From: Allolobophora icterica
Lineage: Eukaryota; Annelida; Clitellata; Crassiclitellata; Lumbricidae
Reading direction: 5' to 3'
Length of the DNA stretch: 64,000 nt
Assembly (NCBI GenBank): GCA_963556255.1
Contig: OY744605.1
Span: 69,206,693-69,270,692 of the forward strand
Translations under genes and position numbers: made by a program
Shown: one piece after another, positions 1 to 10,400 of the stretch
Position numbering within the stretch: position 1 is the first letter of the stretch
How the letters are laid out: each line of letters begins with the position of its first letter
The notes under the pieces: generated by a model
Seen by the model: the letters and a program-made list of their open reading frames with translations, nothing else
Databases searched by the model: none
What the model was told of the DNA's origin: nothing

Positions 1-104
1 TCGAATCGGCGGCCAATCCAATACCAAGGAGTGATTAGTTTCGGCTGTAACTCTGGATCGCACTGGTTAGCCATTATGAAAGGACGATACTTGAACTGAG
101 TTAT

Positions 105-815
105 CACCACCGGGTCTTTGCCCGTGTATCTCTGACTGTCAACAGTGGGACTTTGCCCGTGTATCTCTGACGGCTACCACCGGTCTTTGACCGTATATCT
201 CTGACTGTCGACTGCGGGACTTTGCCCGTGTATCTCTGACGGCTACCACCGGTCTTTGACCGTGTATATATCAAACGGTCAACTGCGGAGCCTTTCCGCG
301 TGTCTATCAGACGGTCACCAGCGCGGTCTTTCCGCGTATATATCCAGCGGTCAACACCGGGTCTTTGCCCGCGTATCTCTCTGACTGCTACCATCGGGCT
401 TTGCCCGTGTATCTCTGACGGTCAACACCGGGTCTTTTCCCCGTATATATCAAACCAGACATCGGTCTTTCCAGTATATATCGAAACGAACATCTACGGA
501 GTCTGCTTCCCCGTCTTATCGAACGGTCACCAACAAACCAGATATATCGACGGGACCTGTTCCCCGTCTTTTGTACAGACCTGTGTGTGTATCGAACGGA
601 ACCGCCGGGGTCGCCTTCCCCGGTCTTTACCGACACAGACCTGTGAGCCTTTATTCTCACGATCGGTCTTTCCCCGAATCAGCCTTCCACGATCAGACGC
701 GGTACTTTTCGCGATCTACAAGAGAGTGGGCCCTTACTCCGTTGGATCGGCGTTTTGCCAGCACCGGTCAAACCGCCTTTGGAGCGGCTGTCACTCGGGA
801 GCGCACTGATTAGCC
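105..815. repeat. Tandem array of short hairpin units, about 16 copies
   Basis: Degenerate tandem repeat of about 35-50 bp per unit. Each unit has a short G-rich arm, a loop like TCTTT(G), a matching C-rich arm, then a spacer like TATCTCTGACGGTCAACAC. The arms change between units but stay complementary: CGGG/CCCG (111-114/121-124), CGGTC/GACCG (181-185/189-193), GCGGA/TCCGC (285-289/295-299), CGCGG/CCGCG (322-326/332-336), CCGGGG/CCCCGG (605-610/618-623), CGCG/CGCG (698-701/710-713). A 14-bp near-direct repeat (CGCACTGGTTAGCC at 59-72, CGCACTGATTAGCC at 802-815) brackets the array. Open frames through it look like repeat artefacts. Confidence 0.8.
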
Positions 816-2084
816 TTGTAAATATAATATTATATCGTAACCGAACCCGGGAAACACTCGCTTTATCACGAATCACTCGCCGAACCAACGACACTAAAGC
901 ACCGTGTCGTGTATATGCAGAGTGCACACATCGCCCCTATACGATATAAGCAATGCACCGTGAGGCAGGGTCTATGCATCACTCTCCACACTATAGCGTG
1001 GCTTGTTCCTTATATACTAGCCTACGCACACCTTCTCAAATACAGGTGTCTAAGATAGAAAGATCTGCCAATGATAATAAGCGCCGCCCTAGCTTTGGGC
1101 ATTAAATATTGGACCGAAATACGTCTAATATTATTCTAATTAATAATTTAAATCTCTAAAGTGGGAAGAATACGCTAAAACTTAAATATTGGCTATTATG
1201 ATATCACTTTAGCGCTACCATTTACGCATCGTCCGCTGATGCCTTCTGATGCATTATATCGCCATATTATATATTAACCTACATTCAAGCCCTGTGGCCT
1301 GTCCGCCACATAACTAGTGGCACAAATGTTGCAGGAGTTTTAAGATTTGTCCCAGTAGTTAAACGCATTATCGCTTCCCATGGGCAAAATCCTGAAAAGG
1401 TGGGCAAATTGAGAAGAAATTCCCAAAAAAGGTCATGAAACTTTTGTGAGATGAATCCCCAAAAAAGTTCCGACGTTGTCCCAGTATCTGTTAACATATG
1501 CACTGCTGTGAAGAGTATACTGTACGGCCTCCATGACACAAGTCAAATTGTTTTTCGTTGCTAATCATTTATTCGTGTTAATTTTATGTGACATTTTCGA
1601 GCCCCCCCCCAGGTTGCGGGACCTGTGCGACCGCACGGTTCGCACACCCCCTAAGGCCGGCACTGCTATACAGTATACAGTCATATTCGTTTGGCCTATG
1701 GCTGGCCCTCATTGTGCCACTAGTGGTCAGCTGCATGGGCACCAAACGCTGCCCTAACGTACGTGGCTATCAGAGAGGTTATGACGGTCTGAATATAATA
1801 ATAAAAGATTGAGTGACATGCCAATTGACCAAGTTTAGAGACGTGTGGGCCTCTATCTCTTATCGGTCTGAATCGGTCTCGCTCGAAGGTCTGTGGCTTT
1901 CCTGGCTGTTTTCTTAATTCATCAGTTACTTTGCTATTTCCGCCGGACAACTTTTACCTCTTCTGAGCGACTGTCCAACCTCTAATAAAAGTTTTACATC
2001 TGGCATGTTAACCCCTCTCTCATTATGATTAGTATGATTATGATAAAGATTGTTAATAGTTTTCTCTTTTTACCTGATCTTTCA
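816..2084. other. Intergenic, no gene seen; possible MITE end
   Basis: AT-rich sequence without exon-like frames. At 1606-1672 a C-rich segment ends in AAGGCCGGCACTG, which resembles the terminal inverted repeat of a hAT-type element. The opposite end was not found, so this is only suggestive. Confidence 0.4.
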
Positions 2085-2168
2085 GGATTATTATTATTAC
2101 TAGCTGGATTACCCGGCGTTGCCCGGGGTTATAAGTTTCACACCACCACCACCACCACCACCACCACC

Positions 2169-2218
<50 letters not shown>

Positions 2219-3306
2219 CGACGACGACTGCTTGGCAATCTTGGCAGTCGCCCTCTGGCGGCGACTGCTTGGCAGTCTTGGAGGCCCTTGTGGCGTCTGG
2301 CGACCTGTGGCGGAGACTGCTCGAAAGTCTTGTAGACGCCTTCTGGCATCTAGCGACCTCTGTCTGGCGGCGACTGCTTCGCAGTCTTGGATGCCCTTGT
2401 GGCGTCTGGCGACGTCTGGCGGAGACTGCTTTGCAGTCTTGTAGACGCCTTCTGGCGTCTAGCGACCTCTGCCGTGGACTGACTGCTTCGCAGTCGCCCT
2501 CTGGCGGCGACTGCTTCGCAGTCTTGGAGGCCCTTGTGGCGTCTGGCGACCTCTGGCAGAGACTGCTTCGCAGTCTTGTAGACGCCTTCTGGCGTACAGC
2601 GGAGACTGCTTCGCAGTCTTGTATACGCCTTCTGGCGTCTAGCGACCTCTGCCGTGAAGTGACTGCTTCGCAGTCGCCCTCTGGCGGCGACTGCTTCGCA
2701 GTCTTGGAGGCCCTTGTGGCGTCTGGCGACCTGTGGGGGAGACTGCTTCGCAGTCTCCCGTGGACTGACTGCTTCGCAGTCGAAGAGGGTGAACCGGGCG
2801 TTGGCGTGTTAAAGAAAACGCCAGAAATCTAGCCCTCACTGCCGGTCTGTAGTCGGCCTCGCCCTTAGTAGAGCAGACTGGTTGTTTGATATACTGTAAA
2901 TAATTTAGATCTTTGTCTTTGAACATACATGTGTTAAAATTTTGCTGTAAAACGATGAATATACTTCGAATCGATCGTCATTATATTTTGTGCGAAAGTA
3001 AACAACTTACGCGCATTATTAGTGACGTTGGGGAATACCGGCGCCATAAATAGAACCGCTTGGCAGTGGAATAGGCGAGCTTGCGCGTTATGGACGGTCG
3101 GGTGGGTAGCGTTTTGGGGCATTTTCACCATGGTAGGGTTGAAAACGGAGGACGCGAACCCCTCCACTGGGTGTCCGAAGCCGAGGCCGACACATTAGTG
3201 AAGGTTTCGAGTGAAAAGGTGCAAAATTGTAGAAGTTAAGCCCGGTCAAACAGACAGACAGACAGACAGACAGACACACAGAAAGCTGGCTTTATTTATA
3301 TAGATT
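2085..3306 (+). repeat. Composite interspersed repeat containing a second hairpin array
   Basis: Begins near AGCTGGATTACCCGGCG with a CCCGG/CCGGG hairpin, followed by (CAC)n, (AAC)n and (GAC)n at 2140-2229. A ~560-bp array of hairpin units (about 2230-2790) follows, then (CAGA)n at 3248-3282 and a terminal GGCTTTATTTATATAGATT. The order of unique head, internal repeats, CAGA tract and short AT tail suggests a dispersed retroelement 3' region or non-autonomous element. No enzyme is encoded. Family not identified. Confidence 0.5.
2230..2790. repeat. Hairpin array with GACTGC/GCAGTC and GACGCC/GGCGTC stems
   Basis: Repeated perfect hairpins: AGACTGC-TTT-GCAGTCT (2423-2439), AGACGCC-TTCT-GGCGTCT (2443-2460), CGCC-CTCT-GGCG (2249-2260), GACTGC-TTG-GCAGTC (2263-2277), and many GACTGCTTCGCAGTC copies to about 2780. 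Neighbouring half-sites can also pair with each other, for example GCAGTCGCC with GGCGACTGC. It resembles a CRISPR only superficially: there are no unique spacers. Confidence 0.75.
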
Positions 3307-3363
3307 ATTTTTACTGAGGTATTTATGATTCCTCAGGTACTCAAAACTATTCCGGAGATATTG

Positions 3364-3455
<92 letters not shown>

Positions 3456-3894
3456 GTCCTATGATTACTATTATTTTTGATATTATTGCGATTATAATGA
3501 CTATGATGATTTGTATTTTTATCTATTATTTTTCCAAGAGATTAGATAGGCCCATATGATCCCTCAAGTTCTAAATGTTCGGAGAAAATAAAAATATATC
3601 TCCGGGTTCTGGCTGAGCAAAAGTGCCTTGGAAGGCAAGGGCATTGAAGCGCCGAATTTTAATTAATTACCTGAAACATATACAATTAGTTTTATTGCTA
3701 TTATGCCTACTGTTACTATTACTATAGTATTCTTATTATTATAACCGATTAAGATGTTAACTTCAAAACATAATTCCTGCATCCCTGATAATTGTTTTAT
3801 CATAATACACAGCGACACAAGGCTCCAAAACCTTTTCTCATCATTAGTCAATGTCGAGAACTCCAAGTCAAATATCATTTAGAATAAATAGCAT
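3307..3894. other. Intergenic with (ATT)n microsatellite
   Basis: Pure (ATT)n runs from about 3364 to 3456. The rest is AT-rich, with no exon-like frame. This lies downstream of the INF2-like gene. Confidence 0.6.
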
Positions 3895-3900
3895 TTTATT
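3895..3900 (-). terminator. Candidate polyadenylation signal of the INF2-like gene
   Basis: AATAAA on the minus strand, 395 bp after the stop codon of the formin-like gene. It is the first canonical signal I noticed downstream. Its use is inferred. Confidence 0.4.
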
Positions 3901-4294
3901 CATACTTTCGAGCATAAATGCATTTACAAATACTTATTCACATATAATTAACGATATAAAAAGAAAGTTTTTGAGTGAACAAGCCAAGACCAGATCTGCA
4001 GTTTGTGCTTTGACGCAGGTTAGAGTTAAAAAGCAATTACCGACAGTTCGTTCCCCACTCTAGGGTGAAATGTTCCACCCCAAATAGACGTCGTTTTAAT
4101 GAACGCCTTGGTAGGTGATACGTAATCCACACATTATGAGTTCGGCAATCGTCGGCTGTTTCCGTGCTATTCCGCTGTCCTATAAAAACGAAGAGAATAC
4201 AATCGTGGATGGCAGTTGATAGATGCTGGAACGATTCTTTAAAGTCTATCGTCAGACTGGCGCTATATAAAAGACAGAATAGATCACGTGACTT

Positions 4295-4401
4295 TTAGCG
4301 CGACGCCCTTTGTCGCAGGTTGGTTCCTCGTCGAATTTCATCAAGCAGTTTGTCGACAAGACATTCGCCCTCTTTCATGACCTCGGCTACTCTTTCTTTC
4401 T
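4295..4401 (-). CDS. INF2: INF2-like exon 14 (WH2/DAD-like C-terminus)
   Basis: 107 bp, acceptor TTCTTGCAG, stop TAA at 4295-4297. Encodes [11 protein letters not shown] then [17 protein letters not shown], matching the combined WH2 and diaphanous-autoregulatory motif of INF2 that binds actin and the DID. Ends 'RASR'. Confidence 0.8.
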
Positions 4402-7400
4402 CTGCAAGAAAAGTGATTAGGCTAAGAACAATGAAAACCATCATGATGACCATAGTCAACATCATTATCTCTTGATGCAGTGCTTAATTAAAAAAATTAT
4501 AATACAGTTATCATAATGAACGACATGATCAGTATAATCATCATGTCGTGCTGATGCTGCTACTACTACTAATAGTGATCGATAATTATGACTGATCTAA
4601 TGATCGTCAGTAACAACAACAGTCTGCGTCTGACTTGCCTGACTTCTTGATCTTCTTCTTGTCGGATATTATGTCTCTCTTGTTCTCTTGTTCTTTCTGT
4701 CGTTTCATCGCTCGTTCTTCGTCCTGTCGTCGGCGTTCGTTGTCCTGCGCATGCGCAACAACACATACCGTTTAGCCCCCTTATACAGCATATCATGTGG
4801 GGCTAAATTATCGTCCCCTAAATCTCATCTCGTCTCGTGTGGTGCCTGCTGCTGTGAAATCATTGTGAACCCAAGGCAATATTATGTAACGCTAGTTCAA
4901 TCAATTGTAACTTAAACTATTTTATTATCTATATTAAAATATAATATCCAATCTAATGTATCATCCAATCCAACTCAATCTAATCTAATCTGATCAGACA
5001 TGATTGATCGTAATCGTAATCTCGTGATTTATACAGCGCCACAGGCTAAGAACAATGAAAACCATCATGATGACCATAGTCAACATCATTATCTCTTGAT
5101 GCAGTGCTTAATTAAAAAAAAGGGGTGGAAAGGGGGCAAGCAAGCGACTCAAAAAGCCTCTGCTGCTCAAATGTCCACCACGTCGCCTTCACGTGGCCCC
5201 CCTGTTGGAAACGAAGTACGTGGTGGACGACCGAGTACACACCGGTATAAGCGTGTGCCCCATGGGTGAAGAAACCGAAGGACGGACGATCAACGGTACC
5301 GACGCAGAGAGATGGTGTCTCTCGATAAAAACACCGGGAGGAAGGCAACGGGAAACCACCTCCCTATCTCATCCCGAGTAAAATGAAAAATGACGACAAT
5401 AAGAAGTTCAGATAACAACGTTAACGATTCAAACCAGACATTGGGGAGAGTCGCGTTCGGCAGGGGAAGACAAGGCTTCCTCGGTCGTCAACAAGCGAAA
5501 GCCTTCAAAACAGGGACGGAGACGGAAAAGGAAAGGCTAAAAATAGGGACCTGGAACATAAGAACAATGGCACGACCAGGAAAGCTCGCGAACGTCATAG
5601 GAGAAATGAGAAGAGCGCAGCTTGACATACTAGGTTTGGCAGAGGTAAGATGGAAGGAGGGAGGAGATTTCGTGAGTGATGGCTATAGGGTTGTCCACAC
5701 TGGAGGAGACAAGGGACAAAACGGGGTAGCAATTCTTCTATCAGAAAAAACAGCCAAATGTGTGACGAAAATAGAAAGAGTCGAAGATAGGATGATAATA
5801 GTATCAATACATGCACACCCAGTAGACATAACAATAGTACAGGTGTATATGCCTACGTCGGCGCATAAGGAAGAGGAGGTGGATGACATGTATGAGAAAA
5901 TAGAGAGAGGATTAGAAGACATCAAAGGTACGGATTATGTGATAGTAATGGGAGACTGGAATGCAGTAGTGGGAGAGGGCGAACAGGAAGGTATAATAGG
6001 GAAATTCGGATTGGGGAAGAGAAATGAGAGAGGAGAGAAATTAATGGAATTCTGCAAAAGGCAAAGACTGGTAATAACGAACACATGGTTCCAGCAGGAA
6101 AAAAGACGAAGGTACACGTGGAAATCACCAGGAGACAGGGAAAGATACCAGCTAGATTACATAATGGTAAGGCAGAGGTACAGAAATAGTGTGAAGAATG
6201 CGAGAGCCCTTCCCGGGGCAGATGCAGATACAGACCATAACATGGTGGCTATGACAGTGAGCCTACAACTTAAGTTCATCAAAAAGAAAAGAGTGAAGAA
6301 AATGAAGTGGAACAAAGAAATGATAAAAACAAAGATGGGAGAAGTATCGAAGAACCTAGAGAAAAAAGTAGAAAATCTAAAAGAGGGAACAAAAACAGAA
6401 GAGAGGTGGACGAACCTAAAAGAGGCATTGATGAAAGAGGCGACTGAAACGATAGGATTCCAAAAGGGAAACGAACAACGTAAACCATGGATAACAACAG
6501 AGATGATAAAAGACATGGAGGAGAGAAGAAAATGGAAACATCAAAGTACAGAGGAGGCTAAACAGGAATATAGAAGACTTAACAACCAGCTGAGAAGAAC
6601 AACGGATAAAGCAAGAGAAATGTGGTGGGAGGAGCAGTGCAGAGAACTGGAACTCCTGCAGGAACAGGGGCGAAGCGATTTGGTGTACGGTAAAATAAAA
6701 TCACTAAGCAAGAAGCAAAATACAGGAAGAGGAGGTGCAATCAAGAGCAAGGACGGCAGACTACTGGAGGACGCAGATGATATAAGGGAAAGATGGAAGG
6801 AATATGTGGAGGAATTATATACAGGAAGTGGAAGCATCGAGGAAGAAATGAGGAAACAAGAACGGAAGCAGGAAGAAACACAGGTGGAGGACGGCATGGG
6901 TCCGGAGGTGATGAGAGAGGAGGTCTTGGCTGCAATTAAGGACATGAAGAATGGGAAGTCGGAAGGAATTGACAACATCCCAATAGAAATACTCAGAAAT
7001 CTTGGAGAGAAGGCAATGAGCGAGGTGGTGCAGCTATGCCGGGACATCTACAACACGGGAGAATGGCCAAAGGACTTCCTGCAGACAATAATTATACCAA
7101 TACAGAAGAAGCAGAATGCAACAAATTGCGAAGACCATCGCACGATAAGCCTTCTGACACATGCATCAAAAATCCTGCTAAGAATTATAACAAAGAGACT
7201 GCAGACAAAGGCGGAAGCAGAAAATTGCTTGGGAGAGGACCAATATGGGTTTAGAAAGGGAAAGGGGACAAGAGATGCGATAGCAGCATTGAGGATAATA
7301 GCAGAAAGAAGCATCCAACATGACCAAGACATATATATCTGCTTCGTCGACTATGAAAAAGCTTTCGACAGAGTAGACTGGAGAAAGCTAATGGGAATAC

Positions 7401-10400
7401 TGAGAAGAAAAGGGGTGGATTGGAGAGAAAGAAGATTGATAGATAATCTATACATGGGACAAAGAGTGAAAATAAGAGTTGATGGAGAGTACTCAGAACC
7501 AGGAAAAATAGGAAGAGGGGTAAGACAAGGATGCCCACTGTCACCAATCCTATTCAACATCTATATAGAAGAGATCATAAGAGAAACGCTAGAGGATATG
7601 GAGGAGGGGATAAAGGTAGGAGGAAGAAGGGTGAAGGCATTGAGATTTGCAGATGACCAGGCGATGCTGGCAACTAGCCAGGAGGGCTTACAAAGGATGA
7701 TGGATCGTCTAAATACGGTATCACTGGAATATGAAATGAAAATAAACGTAAAGAAGACAAAGGTAATGAAGATAAGCAAGAGAAGCGGTATAATACCACA
7801 AACAATAAAGATCACACTAAACGGACAAGAAATAGAACAGGTGGAGAAGTTTTACTATCTAGGAAGTGTGATCACAGACGATGCAAGATGCCACGAGGAA
7901 ATAAAAAGAAGAATATCCATGGGAAAAGATGCATTTTACAAAAGAGGAGAGCTGATGAGAGGAACCTTAAGCAAGAATCTAAAGAAGAGAATGGTGAAGA
8001 CACTGGTGTGGAGTGTTGTGCTGTACGGCTCCGAGACATGGACAATGAGGAAGGACGACATAAAAAGATTGGAGGCTTTCGAGATGTGGGTGTGGCGCAG
8101 AATGGAGAGAGTTAGCTGGGTGGAACGGAGGACGAACGAGGAAATCCTGCAAATGGTAGAAGAACAAAGATCACTCATAAGTACTATACGCGGACGACAA
8201 AGGAAATGGATCGGGCACATCCTAAGGAGTGAGACACTGCTAAGAGACATCATGGAGGGAAGGATGGAGGGGAGAAAGACGCGAGGAAGACCGAGGGCAA
8301 TGCTGCTAGACTGGATGATGACAAAAGAAGAAGGATACAGTGGACTGAAGAGAAGAGCACAAGACAGAGAACGATGGCGTCATTGGTCATACGAACCTGC
8401 CGGTGGGCAGAGAACATAAAGAAGAAGACAGTGCGCCACTGGTGGCGATCTTGTTTGACAGTTGTGGGAACACTTTTGCACCACTCTGGTCAAAAAAGAG
8501 TTTTGAACTGATCTGCTTAAAAAGAGGTCCAAAAATTTAAATTGCTGACTTTTTGGTGTTTCTAAAAAATGTGTGACAGGACAAATGCATGGTGTGTCCC
8601 CCTACTCTTAGGGTTGGGGTCTTGTCCCCTTCGACCCCCGGGATCGCTGCCAATGTACAGCGCCCAAAACAAGCTCAGTAGCAGTAACCCGCTTGGGGAC
8701 AGCCGCTTCATCAAAAAGAAAAACGGTAAGATAAGGTCAGATTCTGTTTCAGGTCAAGAGGGACAAGACCCAAGGGTCAAGCAGTCAGGCAGAGGCAGTC
8801 GACTACGGTCGGTGTTGCTTCAAACTGAAGCGGCGAGAAAGATAAGTGCAAGATAATAATAAATAAAAAAATGGCGAAGTTTCTGTGTAGCGCTGAGAAC
8901 ACTCAACTTTTAGCATTACATTGTATTATAGTAATTAAGTAGCCTTTTATTTTGCATCTGACAAGCGCACATGTAGGCCCTATAGAACAATCACATGCAT
9001 AAATTAAATAGACTTAAGCACAAGCAAATAACATATACACACATGCACAACTAAATATAAAAATTAATAATATTAACAGACAGAAAAGCCGTGAAGTCAT
9101 GAAGTGAACGTTTGTTACGCTCCTCTAATTGGCTGATTCAAACTAATGAATGTTAATGTCTAACAATTTAATGGCGAGTTTCTAACGGACGTTCGTTTCA
9201 CATTTAATTCAAAGTAAATTTAAATATACCGTAAAGGGCTGCTGTTTTAAACTAACGGCTGAAACAGGCTTAAGCTAATTTACTTAAGTGGCGAACAGGC
9301 TGAAACAAACAAGCTTAACGGGTTTAAACGGCCCAATTTAATTAGGCCGCGCATTCCGAAAACTTGCTTTCATTTTAACTGCCCGATTCCCCGTTTTTAA
9401 AACGGGTTTAAACGACTTATATAGTATAATTGGAGAACTGGTTAGAGATCGCCTCTTCCTCTTCTTCCTTACCTTCTGACACTTCTTCACATTTTCGCAA
9501 AGGTTATAGAATATCTTGAGACAGTCTTCGAGATGAAACGTCTTCTCATCTTCACACAGGTGTCGACAGAGCTTGATTGACAGTTGGTTGATCTCGTCCA
9601 TTTCCTTGTTCAGATCTTCCGTCTGTTTAGTTGCGATCTGCAATCAAATCCCAAATAGGCCTACAGATCCAGTTGATATGCACATTTACATGTAAGTAAA
9701 ATTAATATTCATGTAGCTGGCTCCTGTTCAGGGCCTCTTAAACTGAGGGAAGGTAAATCGTAAAATCCTCGTTTCTTAATGATGATATTAATATTAAATA
9801 ATATAAATTTAAGCTAATTGAAGCTCAACATAATTTTCTTTTTTGTAATTAGCTTCGTAACTCTTAACCCTCATATGGCACAGTCATATCATGTCTTTGA
9901 ACATTTTCCTTATATGCCACAATCTCTCACTTCACCTTAAATCCTTTAGTTACTATATTAATTTCTTAGTTTTAATCATATTCATATATTTTAGTCACCG
10001 TCATGTTTTTCATTTACCTTCATGAAAGGTTGAAAGTTTTCTTTCAAACTCTTATCGGCATCTTTCAGTTGTTTATCGAGGTCTGTGACGCCGCCACATA
10101 CAAGTTTGCTTTCAGAGACAATGTTTTCAAGTGATAGTCTACAAATGTGTTAAGAAACCAGTAAACAAATGTGTTAAGAGACCAGTCTACAAACGTGTAA
10201 AGAAACCAGTCTGCAAATGTGTTAAGAAACCATCTACAAATGTGTTAAGAAGCCAGCGAGTAAACAATCAAATCACGCGGACAAAATAATGATTGAATGA
10301 ATAAATGAATGATTGAACGAATTAGCGGTTCCAGGAACAAATATTTAACGTTTCTCAGTAGTGGACGCAAGCTACGAGCGAGACTGCATAAATTTAACTG

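Noticed and set aside
2230..2790. CRISPR-like repeats
   Set aside because: No unique equal-length spacers, no cas genes, eukaryotic context; units are continuous hairpins.
2140..2832. Long open frames with Thr/Pro/Asn runs through the CAC/AAC tract and hairpin array
   Set aside because: Frames come from trinucleotide and hairpin repeats; both strands stay open and no domain or splice context is present.
5122..8432. The 78-bp repeat as the LINE target-site duplication
   Set aside because: Both copies lie on the 5' side; none follows the LINE 3' end.
8569..8856. Plus-strand 95-codon frame with splice-like sites
   Set aside because: No domain, no neighbouring exons, and it lies in an intron of a minus-strand gene.
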